Below, piece after piece: positions 1 to 7,618 of a stretch of 22,683 bases of DNA. Made by a program: the position numbers and the translations under genes. The DNA lies in contig CAZTAK010000046.1 of assembly GCA_964611585.1 (NCBI GenBank), forward strand, positions 1-22,683, written 5' to 3'. The notes beneath the pieces are model-generated. The model was not told the origin of the DNA. It saw nothing but the letters and a program-made list of their open reading frames with translations, and searched no databases. Every line of letters begins with the position of its first letter. Within the stretch, counting starts at the first letter, position 1. The stretch comes from CAZTAK01 sp964611585 (GTDB taxonomy: Bacteria; Pseudomonadota; Alphaproteobacteria; SHVP01).

Positions 1-724
1 GTTCGAACATGTCACGCACGCGGCTGGCACCGACGCCGACGAACATCTCGACGAAGTCCGAACCCGAAATGGTGAAGAACGGCACGTTGGCCTCGCCGGC
101 GATGGCACGCGCCAGCAGCGTCTTGCCGGTACCGGGCGGGCCCACCAGCAGCGCGCCCTTGGGAATCTTGCCGCCGAGTCTCTGGAACCGCTGCGGGTCC
201 TTCAGGAAATCGACAATTTCTTCCAGTTCTTCCTTGGCTTCATCGACACCGGCCACGTCCTCGAATGTCATGCGGCCATGGCGCTCGGTGAGCAGGCGCG
301 CGCGCGATTTGCCGAAGCCCATCGCCTTGCCGCCGCCCGACTGCATCTGGCGCATGAAGAAGATCCACACCCCGATCAGCAGCAGCATCGGGAACCACGA
401 AATCAGGATTCCCCACAGCGATACATCGTTGCCGGCGGGCGCCGCCCGGACAATCACGCCACGGGCGATCAGGAGCGGCACCAGGTTCGGATCGGCCGGA
501 GCAATCGTCTCGAAGGCCCTGCCGTCGTTGAAGCTGCCGGTTACCTTGTCACCTTTGATGACGACATCGCGCACCTGACCGGCTTCGATCTCGGCGAGAA
601 GCTCGGAATAGGGAAGATCACGCACCGGTCCGCGCGAGGACGGGCTCTGGAACAGTTGGAACAGCGCAATGACCAGAAGACCGATAATGGCCCAAAGCGC
701 CAAATTCTTGCCGAAATTGCTCAC
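1..724 (-). CDS. ftsH: ATP-dependent zinc metalloprotease FtsH, N-terminal part (runs off window)
   Basis: Membrane-anchored AAA+ protease that degrades misassembled membrane proteins and short-lived regulators. The visible 241 residues begin at a GTG (724) preceded by an AAAGGCGG ribosome binding site; an upstream ATG is out of frame. Residues about 6-23 are a first membrane segment. A periplasmic stretch follows, then a second membrane segment around residues 100-125 ending in FFMRQMQSGGGKAMGFGKS. The AAA module begins with TFEDVAGVDEAKEELEEIV and has Walker A GPPGTGKT at residues 195-202, almost the same position as in the E. coli protein. The Walker B, SRH and HEXXH zinc site lie outside the window. 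It sits 76 bases downstream of tilS, the usual tilS-ftsH order. Identity is certain from the motifs; only the truncation limits the call. Confidence 0.97.
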   Translation of the reverse strand, partial: MSNFGKNLALWAIIGLLVIALFQLFQSPSSRGPVRDLPYSELLAEIEAGQVRDVVIKGDKVTGSFNDGRAFETIAPADPNLVPLLIARGVIVRAAPAGNDVSLWGILISWFPMLLLIGVWIFFMRQMQSGGGKAMGFGKSRARLLTERHGRMTFEDVAGVDEAKEELEEIVDFLKDPQRFQRLGGKIPKGALLVGPPGTGKTLLARAIAGEANVPFFTISGSDFVEMFVGVGASRVRDMFE

Positions 725-800
725 AAAACCGCCTTTGCCAAAGCCCCATCAATCCGCCATACGCCAGCGATCCGACGGGGCAGGGCCTGTCGAACCTTTA

Positions 801-2054
801 TTAGATAGGGGTGAACGGGGCCAATGCAACCTCAAAATAGGGAGAAATCAGTGGATTTCGCGGCCTGAAACGGACCGCGGCGGGCGGGATCCGTCCCTCC
901 TGAGCGCCTTCGAGATAGGGCACCGCCAGTGGCTTGCCTTGGCTCCACAATGCCGGCAGCGCGGCACGGGCCGCGAGCGGCACACCGGCCGGGCCCGGGC
1001 CCAAGGCTTCGGCTTTGCGCCGGCCAAGGGCACGCACCGAAACACCGTCCGGCAGCCCGGCCCCGATCTGGACCCCGAATCGTCCGTCCCACAGCGCCCG
1101 CGCGCCCGGGGCGAGGGCTAATTCGGGAAGGCCGCGCAATTCGCGGCAAATCAGGATTGTGGACGCAGCCCGCGTAACCCGGCACCCGCCGAGGGTGCGC
1201 GTGCCGTCCGGAGACGCGGCCCAGGCGGCGAGGCGTTCCAGCGCCTCGCGGCGCGGCGGATAGGCGCGCCCGCCGGCACAGAGAAGAGCGCGCCCCAGGG
1301 CCCGGATCCGAACCGCCGGGGGCGCCGCCGCCAACGCCGCACCGTCGAGGGCGACGTGGCCCCAGGGTGCGATCCGTCCGTTACGCGCGAGCCAGCGGCA
1401 GGTGATGGCTTCGTCCGCCGCGCGGATTCGTCCGATCCGCCGCGCCCGTGCCGCCCAGCGCCCGAAATCCGCGCCCAGGCCCGCCCGCACCCGGACGCGG
1501 GCATAGCGGCGGTCCCGGTTGGACGGGTCTTCGATCCAGTCCTGCCCGAGCGCGGCCAAGCTCGCGCGCAGGCGCACGGGATCGATGCCGAGGAGCGGCC
1601 GCAGCCGCCGCGGGGCCTCAAGACCGCTGACCGCCGGCATCGCCGCGAGACCGTCAAAGCCGCTGCCGGCACCGGCGCGCAGCAACACCGTCTCCGCCTG
1701 ATCGGCGGCGTGATGCGCCAGCAGGAGGTGAAGAATTCCGCGCTCGCGGCAGGCTTCGTGCAGCAACGAATACCGCGCCTCGCGCGCCGCCGCCTGAATC
1801 CCCGCCGCCGGTTTCGCCCCCTTCCACGTCAGAATGTCATGCTCGATTCCGCGGCCGCCGAGCCACCGCGCCAGCGTCGCACATTCCTGCCGCGAGCCGG
1901 GGCGCAGGCCGTGATCGACCGTCAAGGCAACGAGCCGCCCGCCGCGGGCGCGGACCCAGCGGTCGGCAAACAGGCAGAGCGCCAGCGAATCAGCGCCGCC
2001 CGACACCGCGACCGCAAGATCGGGCCGGGCCTCGAACGGCCCGAGCGCGGCCAT
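801..2054 (-). CDS. tilS: tRNA(Ile)-lysidine synthase TilS
   Basis: Cytosolic enzyme that uses ATP and lysine to convert C34 of the CAU-anticodon tRNA-Ile into lysidine, changing its reading from AUG to AUA. The 417-aa product has the N-type ATP pyrophosphatase PP-loop SGGADS at residues 18-23. It also has the family motifs LTVDHGLRPGS and HHAADQAETVLLR, and WIEDPSNRDRRYARVRVR, which is typical of TilS. The C-terminal half is Ala/Gly/Arg-rich and less conserved. The ATG at 2054 is the first standard start codon, but the frame stays open further upstream and reads family-like sequence (SPLEAREFETL just before the Met) with only CTG as possible starts, so the true N terminus may be somewhat longer. 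It follows cpoB by 95 bases and precedes ftsH, as in many alphaproteobacteria. Confidence 0.95.
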   Translation of the reverse strand: MAALGPFEARPDLAVAVSGGADSLALCLFADRWVRARGGRLVALTVDHGLRPGSRQECATLARWLGGRGIEHDILTWKGAKPAAGIQAAAREARYSLLHEACRERGILHLLLAHHAADQAETVLLRAGAGSGFDGLAAMPAVSGLEAPRRLRPLLGIDPVRLRASLAALGQDWIEDPSNRDRRYARVRVRAGLGADFGRWAARARRIGRIRAADEAITCRWLARNGRIAPWGHVALDGAALAAAPPAVRIRALGRALLCAGGRAYPPRREALERLAAWAASPDGTRTLGGCRVTRAASTILICRELRGLPELALAPGARALWDGRFGVQIGAGLPDGVSVRALGRRKAEALGPGPAGVPLAARAALPALWSQGKPLAVPYLEGAQEGRIPPAAVRFRPRNPLISPYFEVALAPFTPI

Positions 2055-2149
2055 CAGGGTTTCAAATTCGCGGGCTTCGAGCGGGCTGGACGCATCCGGA
2101 CACAGCGCCCGGGGGCGCGGCCTGGGCAGATCCCGGCCGGCCGGTTCCC

Positions 2150-3145
2150 TCAGCAGCCCAATTGCCCCTGCTCCTGGCGCGCCCGGCGGGCAATACGTTC
2201 CTCGGCATCGGGGAAACGGTTGAGCAATTCGCCGATGGTGGCGCAGGCATCGTCCTTTTGCCCCATCTGCCCGAGCGACAGGCCGAGCTTCAGAAGGTTG
2301 TCGGCCGCCTTGTTGCCGTCGGGAAAAGCCTGGAAACCCTCGATGAAGGCACGCGCGGCTCGCCCATAGTCGCCCCGCACATAGTAGGTCTCACCCAGCC
2401 AGTACCGGGCATTGCCGGCGAGTTCGTGCCCGGCATTGATTTCGAGGAATTCGCGGAACGCGGTCTCGGCCTGTTCGTAGTCGAGCCGGGTCAGAAGCGA
2501 GCGCGCAAAGGAATACTGTTCCTGGGGGCTCCCTTCGGGCAGAAGCCGGGCCGGGCCTTGGGGTGCGGTCGTTTCGGTTGCGGGCGCGATCGCGGCACTC
2601 GCCGCCGGCGGCGTACCCGTGCCTGCGTCTGCCGCAGGGCGCTGCCGCGCCGCCGGATCCGCCGCCAGCGCCGCCAGGTCCTGAACCATGCGGCGCAAGG
2701 TTTGCTCGATCTCCTTGAGGCGGAAATCGACGTCCGCTACCAACCGGTCGAGGCGCCCGTTCATGAGGTCGACCCGGTGGCCAATGGATTCGATGTCGCC
2801 CGTGAGGGCGCTCATCGCGGTCTCCATGTCGGTGAGCCGGCCCTCGGTCCCGGTGCCGACAGCGACGGCCTGTACCTCGCCAATGTCGATTGCCTCTTGG
2901 CCACCCTCGGCGGCCTGGGGCCGCGGGACGAGACTGCGGTTGTAGAGTTCGCGTTGGACGTCGACGAGCGTCGCCTCGAGCGATTCGAGACGGCGCAGCA
3001 GTTCCCGCAATTCGGCGTCTTGAGCGGCTGCACCGCCGGATAATCCGAACACGCCGGCGGCAAACATCGCCAGCAGCAGCGAAAGTGCCACCCAGCGCAC
3101 CGGGCCGCGGCAGGATTGTGTCAGAGGCGTGTTTTGTACTGTCAT
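2150..3145 (-). CDS. cpoB: Cell division coordinator CpoB (YbgF), Tol-Pal system TPR protein
   Basis: Periplasmic TPR protein of the Tol-Pal cluster; in E. coli it links outer-membrane constriction to septal peptidoglycan synthesis. The frame is open to an ATG at 3232, but I choose the ATG at 3145. That start gives a normal signal peptide: an Arg-containing n-region, the hydrophobic core WVALSLLLAMFAAGVFGL, and a cleavage site after GGAAAQ or nearby. An acidic coiled coil follows (ELRELLRRLESLEATLVDVQ) and then a second helical stretch. A Pro/Ala/Thr linker leads to the C-terminal tol-pal TPR region (YSFARSLLTRLDYEQAETAF, then ARYWLGETYYVRGDYGRAAR). This layout matches the family. It is separated from pal by a strong terminator, so it may have its own promoter. 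Confidence 0.93.
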   Translation of the reverse strand: MTVQNTPLTQSCRGPVRWVALSLLLAMFAAGVFGLSGGAAAQDAELRELLRRLESLEATLVDVQRELYNRSLVPRPQAAEGGQEAIDIGEVQAVAVGTGTEGRLTDMETAMSALTGDIESIGHRVDLMNGRLDRLVADVDFRLKEIEQTLRRMVQDLAALAADPAARQRPAADAGTGTPPAASAAIAPATETTAPQGPARLLPEGSPQEQYSFARSLLTRLDYEQAETAFREFLEINAGHELAGNARYWLGETYYVRGDYGRAARAFIEGFQAFPDGNKAADNLLKLGLSLGQMGQKDDACATIGELLNRFPDAEERIARRARQEQGQLGC

Positions 3146-3230
3146 CGACGAGCCCGGAGGGTGGTCAGGCGATCGCGGGTCACGACGCGCATAGGGGTCC
3201 GTAATTGTGGCAGAAATGGGGAGCCAAGAC

Positions 3231-3261
3231 AAAAAATCTGCCCGCCGTTTCCGGCGGACAG
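3231..3261 (-). terminator. Rho-independent terminator after pal
   Basis: Read on the minus strand, a perfect 10-pair stem (arms CTGTCCGCCG and CGGCGGGCAG, including one T-G pair) closes a GAAA tetraloop. It is followed by one A and a run of six T. It begins 28 bases after the pal stop codon and ends 85 bases before the cpoB start. GNRA loop, GC-rich stem and U-run together make it a textbook intrinsic terminator. Confidence 0.9.
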
Positions 3262-3289
3262 GTACAACCTAAAGTCGATGTATGCCGGG

Positions 3290-3874
3290 TCAGTTGATGA
3301 CCGTGACACCTCGACGGTTCCGCTCCCATGCGTCTTCGTTCGATCCGAGCGCCATGGGACGTTCCTTGCCGAAGGAAATGGTTGTGATGCGGCCGGCGTC
3401 GATACCGAGTTCGACCAAGTAGTTCTTGACCGAATTGGCGCGCCGATCGCCGAGCGCGAGATTGTATTCGCGAGTGCCGCGTTCGTCGGCATGGCCCTCA
3501 ACCCGAATCACCACCGAGGCGTTCTGCTTGAGCCAAATGGCCTGACGCTGCAGAGTGCGGATCGATTCCGGCTTGAGATTGAATTTGTCGAAATCGAAAA
3601 ACACCCGGTCGCCGATATTTGCGACAAGATCGGCCTGCGAACCGCGAAGAATCTGATCTTCCGCCGCCTGCCGTGTCGCGGTCTGGGTTTCGCCGCCGGT
3701 CTGGGTTTCGCCACCGGTTTGGGTTTCGCTGCCGGTCCGCGCGGTCGTGACCGCCGTCGTTGTGCTGGTCGTTGCGCCTCCCTCGCCGCCGGATTCGGTC
3801 GCGTCTTGAGACGCCGTTGTGCACGCCGCCACAAACAGAAGGGCGGCGGTCATCGTTACGAGCTTTGGACGCAT
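3290..3874 (-). CDS. pal: Peptidoglycan-associated outer membrane lipoprotein Pal
   Basis: Outer-membrane lipoprotein that holds the outer membrane to peptidoglycan and is moved to the septum by the Tol complex. The 194-aa precursor has a short signal sequence ending in the lipobox VAAC, so Cys18 is the lipidated residue. A Thr/Gly/Ser/Glu-rich linker (residues about 20-70) contains a tandem hexapeptide repeat (ETQTGG type). The OmpA-like peptidoglycan-binding domain starts near residue 85 (DRVFFDFDKFNLKPES). It carries the diagnostic stretch VEGHADERGTREYNLALGDR, followed by RANSVKNYL and a final NRRGVTV motif. Downstream of tolB and followed by a terminator, it is the last gene of its transcript. 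The 206-base leader before it is AT-rich and may hold a promoter. Confidence 0.97.
   Translation of the reverse strand: MRPKLVTMTAALLFVAACTTASQDATESGGEGGATTSTTTAVTTARTGSETQTGGETQTGGETQTATRQAAEDQILRGSQADLVANIGDRVFFDFDKFNLKPESIRTLQRQAIWLKQNASVVIRVEGHADERGTREYNLALGDRRANSVKNYLVELGIDAGRITTISFGKERPMALGSNEDAWERNRRGVTVIN
3681..3734 (-). repeat. Three tandem 18-bp units inside pal
   Basis: Three back-to-back 18-base units (3681-3698, 3699-3716, 3717-3734) differ by one to three bases. They encode the ETQTGG-type hexapeptide repeat in the Pal linker. Because the unit is a multiple of three, copy-number changes would lengthen or shorten the linker without breaking the frame. Confidence 0.9.
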
Positions 3875-3960
3875 CGAGTTTTCTCCGTTGCGGAAGTGTT
3901 GGCGGGAGCCTGACGCAAACCTTGCGGCCGCAATCCCGGCCCGGCATCGCTTGGCCGTTA

Positions 3961-4025
3961 ATTATGACCCAAGTAATGCCGAATGTATTATTTGCCTCGT
4001 TATATTTACCTTGACTGTTTACCAA
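3961..4025 (-). promoter_or_regulatory. Possible pal promoter region (AT-rich)
   Basis: The 206-base gap between tolB and pal is far more AT-rich than its surroundings. On the minus strand it holds TTGGTA (4025-4020), a 15-base spacer and TATAAC (4004-3999), plus a separate CATAAT (3966-3961) nearer to pal. Neither pair is ideal (short spacer, or poor -35), so this is a candidate region, not a mapped promoter. A small GGTT...AACC hairpin followed by TAATTTT (4031-4043 and beyond) could weakly terminate tolB transcripts. Confidence 0.35.
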
Positions 4026-4080
4026 AATTAGGTTGCGCGAACCATATTGTCCAGCCCTTAAGGAAACTCTAATAGCGATT

Positions 4081-5463
4081 CTAACGGTTTAGGTGCGAAA
4101 GTGGCGACCATGCCGGGTCTGAGGCGTCCAGCGGAGTCACCATCCGGCGCTCGTTGAAACCGGTGAGGTCGATTGACCACAGCGACACGCTGCCGCCACG
4201 CCCCTCGGCATCGCGCGGGCGCTGGCGGAAAAACATGAGCACCCGCCCGTTCGGCGCCCAGGTCGGCGCCTCGTCGAGAAAACTTTCGGTCAGTAAACGT
4301 TCGCCCGACCCGTCGGGGCGCATGACCCCGATGTGAAAACGGCGGTTGCGGGATTTGGTGAACGCGATCAGATCCCCGCGCGGCGACCATACCGGCGTCG
4401 AATAGCGTCCGGGACCAAAGCTGATGCGTTTTGCGTTCCGCCCGTTCGCGTTCATTACATAGATTTGCTGGGTGCCGCTGCGATCCGATTCGAACGTGAT
4501 GCGCGTGCCGTCGGGCGCGAATGACGGGCCGGTATCGATCGCCGGGTGCCGGGTCAGCCGTTCGACCCGGCGCGTGAGGATATCCATCGTGTAGATGTCG
4601 GAGTTGCCATCGGTGGCGAGGCTCATCACCACCTTGTTGCCGTCCGGCGAGAACCGGGGCGCAAATGTCATTCCGGGGAAGTCACCCAGTACCTCCTGCT
4701 GGCCGGTGTCGATGTTGTAGATGTAGACCCGCGGCTGATCGTTGAAATAGGACATGTAGGTTATCTCCTGGCGCGACGGTGAAAAGCGGGGTGTCAGCAC
4801 CAGCGTACCGGGATCAGTCAGGAATTTATGGCCGGCGCCGTCCTGATCCATGATCGCCAGTCGTTTGATGCGCCGGTCGGCGGGTCCGGTTTCGGAGACA
4901 TAGACGATGCGGGTATCGAAGTATCCCTCCTCGCCGGTAAGGCGCTTGTAGATCGCATCGGAAATCAGGTGCCCGACGCGGCGCCAGTTGGCGAAGGTCG
5001 TCCGATACACCAGCCCTTCCATCTGCTGTTCGGCGAACGTGTCCCACAACCGGAATTCGGCGCGGAAGCGCCCGTCCTGTTCAACGGTAATTCGACCCGT
5101 GACCAAAGCCTGGGCGTTGATCAGCCGCCAGTCGCCGAAGCGCGGGCGCGACGTGATGGCGCTTACGTCTTCGATGAACGCCTTCTTGTTGATCGGGCTG
5201 AACAGGCCGGAACGTTCGAGGTTCGCCGCAATCAGGTCGGAAAGATCGGCGCCGACTTCGCGGCCGCGTTCGGCGTCGCTGGCGAAATTGGTAATCGCGA
5301 TCGGCAGCGGATCGACGTTCCCCTGCGTGATATCGACCTGCAGCACAGCGTACGCCGGCGCGTTGAATATCGCCAGGCCAAGCACCAGCGCAATCGCGCC
5401 AATCCGCCCGCGCACCATGCTGCGCCCGAACCATGACCGATGAGGTGTGTGAGATTCATTCAT
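4081..5463 (-). CDS. tolB: Tol-Pal system protein TolB
   Basis: Periplasmic beta-propeller protein that binds Pal and is displaced or recruited by TolA. I start it at the ATG at 5463, which forms an ATGA overlap with the tolA stop; the frame is open further upstream but that part lies inside tolA. The 461-aa precursor has a signal peptide with hydrophobic core IGAIALVLGLAIFNAPAYA and cleavage before VLQVDITQG. A second ATG at 5418 would give a shorter n-region. The N-terminal domain (LPIAITNF, then LERSGLFSPIN) is typical. The C-terminal half has repeated PD40 propeller blades, for example RFSPDGNKVVMSL, SFAPDGTRITFESDRSG, WSPRGDLIAFTKS and WAPNGRVLMFFRQR. Length and blades match the family. 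Confidence 0.97.
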   Translation of the reverse strand: MNESHTPHRSWFGRSMVRGRIGAIALVLGLAIFNAPAYAVLQVDITQGNVDPLPIAITNFASDAERGREVGADLSDLIAANLERSGLFSPINKKAFIEDVSAITSRPRFGDWRLINAQALVTGRITVEQDGRFRAEFRLWDTFAEQQMEGLVYRTTFANWRRVGHLISDAIYKRLTGEEGYFDTRIVYVSETGPADRRIKRLAIMDQDGAGHKFLTDPGTLVLTPRFSPSRQEITYMSYFNDQPRVYIYNIDTGQQEVLGDFPGMTFAPRFSPDGNKVVMSLATDGNSDIYTMDILTRRVERLTRHPAIDTGPSFAPDGTRITFESDRSGTQQIYVMNANGRNAKRISFGPGRYSTPVWSPRGDLIAFTKSRNRRFHIGVMRPDGSGERLLTESFLDEAPTWAPNGRVLMFFRQRPRDAEGRGGSVSLWSIDLTGFNERRMVTPLDASDPAWSPLSHLNR

Positions 5464-6392
5464 CCGCGTAGCAGGTCCCTGGGATTGAAGGTCAGTTCGA
5501 TGTCGCGCCAGAGGTCGTATTTTTTCGGCGGCAGGTTCTTGAGCGGCGCGCACAGTTTAACCGCGCGATAGGCACTTTCGGCAGCGGCACGGAAATTTTC
5601 TTCGCCCGGGCGGGCCATGCGCACGCGATCGACGATTTCAGGATCGCCCAGCAAGGTCCCGTCGGGTTTCAGCAGGATGCGGATCTTGACGATGAGATTC
5701 TCGGCGTCGCGCGCGCCGGCGGGCACGCTCCAGCATCTTTGTATTTGCAGCCGGATCGCGTCGAGTTCGCTCATTGTCAGGGGCAGGCTCGAGACGCGCT
5801 GCGACTGATTGACCGGCTCGGGCAGGACGAACGGCTTTGGCGCCTCGGTTTGCTCAACCTCGGCGTCTTCGAGGAGCGGCGGCGGCGCGGCCTCGTCGTG
5901 CGACAAGTCGATCAGCGCCGATATTCGGCCCGGGTCGAATTCACGCGGACGCGCCGGCGGCGCCGGTTTGTGCGCGGGCGCCGCCACCGGACGGCGCGGT
6001 TCGGGCTTGGGACGGGGGACGGCGACGGGCTCGGGCGGGGGCGCAGGTTCCGGTTTGGCGGCGGGGACGGGCACCGGCTCGGGCGCTGGCGTCAGCGCGG
6101 CCATCTGCTGCTCGGGTTCGGGTTCGGGTTCGGGCTCGGGCGGCGGCGTCGGCGGTGGCGCCGGAGGGGCCGGCGGCGGTTCGGGCGCGGGTTCCGGTTC
6201 GGGTTCTGGCTCGACTTCCGGTTCGGGGGCCGCTTGCTCGCGGGTCGTGGTTTCGTCCGCCACCGTCACCAGCTCGACCAGGATCGGCGCCAGCTCGGGC
6301 TCAGGGTCCGAGTACAGCACCGGCAGGCCGACCACGGCCACGATAACGACCGCCACGTGAAGTCCAAGCGAAAGTCCCGTTTCGATTTGCAC
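5460..6392 (-). CDS. tolA: TolA inner-membrane to periplasm bridging protein
   Basis: TolA spans the periplasm and couples the TolQR proton motor to TolB/Pal. With the GTG start at 6392 it has 310 residues: a short N terminus, one membrane anchor (LGLHVAVVIVAVVGLPVLY), and a long Pro/Glu/Ala-rich linker with EPEPEP and PPP runs. The C-terminal domain starts around QSQRVSSLPLTMSELDAIRL and contains IQRCWSVPAGA and VKIRILLKPDGTLLGDPEIV, typical of the TolA/TonB C-terminal fold. The frame stays open to a TTG at 6449, which would add 19 Arg/Lys/Pro-rich residues and overlap tolR by 29 bases. The GTG start puts the anchor near the N terminus, as is usual. The stop overlaps the tolB start (ATGA). 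The Pro/Glu linker differs from the Ala/Lys helical linker of enterobacterial TolA. Confidence 0.92.
   Translation of the reverse strand: MQIETGLSLGLHVAVVIVAVVGLPVLYSDPEPELAPILVELVTVADETTTREQAAPEPEVEPEPEPEPAPEPPPAPPAPPPTPPPEPEPEPEPEQQMAALTPAPEPVPVPAAKPEPAPPPEPVAVPRPKPEPRRPVAAPAHKPAPPARPREFDPGRISALIDLSHDEAAPPPLLEDAEVEQTEAPKPFVLPEPVNQSQRVSSLPLTMSELDAIRLQIQRCWSVPAGARDAENLIVKIRILLKPDGTLLGDPEIVDRVRMARPGEENFRAAAESAYRAVKLCAPLKNLPPKKYDLWRDIELTFNPRDLLRG
6111..6140. repeat. Hexanucleotide YTCGGG tandem repeat in tolA linker
   Basis: Five consecutive hexamers (CTCGGG, three TTCGGG, CTCGGG on the plus strand) encode the Glu-Pro dipeptide run of the TolA linker. A similar but degenerate tract lies at about 6179-6230. 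Both are in-frame coding low complexity. Confidence 0.85.
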
Positions 6393-6420
6393 GCCTGATC
6401 GTCCGGTTCCGGTTTTCTGT

Positions 6421-6867
6421 CTAGGGGGCGGGCTGCGGCTGTTCCGCAATCAGCGCAACCCTGGTGAAACCCGCCGCGCTGAGTGTCCCCATCACTTCCA
6501 TCACGCGCCCGTAATTGATGGCGCGGTCACCGCGGATGAAAATGCGGGTCGCGGGTTTACTTTCGGTAATCGCAACAAGCCGCGGCGCGAGTTCGCTCAG
6601 AGTCACTTCGGTGTCCTGAATGAATATCTGACCGTCGGCGCGGATCGTGACGGCGAGCGGCTCGTCCTGGCCCGCCAGCGCCGGCGCGTCGGTCTCGGGC
6701 AGATCGACCTTGACGCCCACCGTCAGCAGAGGCGCCGTCACCATGAACACCACCAGCAACACCAGCATAACGTCCACGAATGGCGTCACGTTGATCTCCG
6801 CCATCGGCCGGTAAGAACGGCTTCCGTTGACGCGGTGCGCGTCGGCGCCCTGAAGCTGGGCGGCCAT
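6421..6867 (-). CDS. tolR: Tol-Pal system protein TolR (ExbD/TolR family)
   Basis: Inner-membrane partner of TolQ in the proton-driven Tol motor. The ATG at 6867 is one base after the tolQ stop; longer frames upstream lie inside tolQ. The 148-aa product has a cytoplasmic N terminus and a single membrane helix, INVTPFVDVMLVLLVVFMVT. The Asp in PFVDVMLVL corresponds to the proton-carrying Asp23 of E. coli TolR. The periplasmic domain follows, with KVDLPETDAPA and TRIFIRGDRAINYGRVMEVM, standard for ExbD/TolR. Tight spacing to tolQ and tolA supports one transcript. Confidence 0.96.
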   Translation of the reverse strand: MAAQLQGADAHRVNGSRSYRPMAEINVTPFVDVMLVLLVVFMVTAPLLTVGVKVDLPETDAPALAGQDEPLAVTIRADGQIFIQDTEVTLSELAPRLVAITESKPATRIFIRGDRAINYGRVMEVMGTLSAAGFTRVALIAEQPQPAP

Positions 6868-6868
6868 T

Positions 6869-7600
6869 TCAGGCCGCTCTCTCGTCGAGCTGGCGTGACA
6901 GGATCGCGGCAAATTCGGCGGCGAATCCCTCGAGACGGTTGGCGAACCGGCCGAGATCGTTGGAGAACTTGTTGTAGGCAACCACCGCCGGAATCGCCGC
7001 AATCAGCCCGAAGGCGGTCGCGAACAAAGCCTCGGCGATACCAGGTGCGACCACCGCGAGGCTGGTATTCTTGCTCACGGCGATCGACTGAAAGCTGTTC
7101 ATGATGCCCCAGACGGTCCCGAACAGGCCGACGAACGGCGCCGTCGAGCCGACGGTGGCGAGGAAACCGATATGGCGTTCGAGGCGCTCCATTTCGCGGC
7201 TGATCGAAAGGCGCATGACCTGGTGGATGCGGTCGCGCAGGCCGGCACTGAGCCGGTCGGTGCGGGTCAGACCCTTGGATTCAGAGCGCCGCCATTCCCG
7301 CATGGCAGCGGCGAACAGAACGCCCATCGGGTGATCAGACTGTTTGCCGATACGGTCGTAGAGATCATCGAGCGAGCCCCCCGACCAAAATGACTCTTCG
7401 AATCCCTCCGCCTTGCCGCTGATGTAGCGAACGCGGCGCAATTTTTCGAAAATGATCGCCCAGCTCCAGATCGACGCGGCCAGCAGAATGACCAGCACCA
7501 CCTTGACGATAAGGTCGGCGCGGACGACCAGCGACCAGATCGAAAGGTCGAGGTCGGCCGATCCGGCGAGCAGGGCAGCATCTATCGCTTGTTGTTCCAT
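6869..7600 (-). CDS. tolQ: Tol-Pal system protein TolQ (MotA/TolQ/ExbB family)
   Basis: Inner-membrane proton-channel subunit of the Tol motor. The 243-aa protein has three membrane segments at roughly residues 28-50 (LIVKVVLVILLAASIWSWAI), 144-166 and 186-208. The conserved family core GSTAPFVGLFGTVWGIMNSF lies in the second, and ATAFGLIAAIPAVVAYN in the third. A large cytoplasmic loop separates the first two segments. The ATG at 7600 follows the ybgC stop by 18 bases. Length and motifs match the family closely. Confidence 0.97.
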   Translation of the reverse strand: MEQQAIDAALLAGSADLDLSIWSLVVRADLIVKVVLVILLAASIWSWAIIFEKLRRVRYISGKAEGFEESFWSGGSLDDLYDRIGKQSDHPMGVLFAAAMREWRRSESKGLTRTDRLSAGLRDRIHQVMRLSISREMERLERHIGFLATVGSTAPFVGLFGTVWGIMNSFQSIAVSKNTSLAVVAPGIAEALFATAFGLIAAIPAVVAYNKFSNDLGRFANRLEGFAAEFAAILSRQLDERAA

Positions 7601-7618
7601 AATGTCGGTCCGGTTTCC

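Noticed and set aside
1356..2369. 337-aa plus-strand open frame opposite tilS and cpoB
   Set aside because: Arg/Pro/Ala-rich shadow frame antisense to two recognised genes.
5739..6398. Long plus-strand open frames rich in Gly/Arg/Ser opposite tolA
   Set aside because: They are antisense shadows of the GC-rich repetitive tolA linker, with implausible low-complexity composition and no ribosome binding site.
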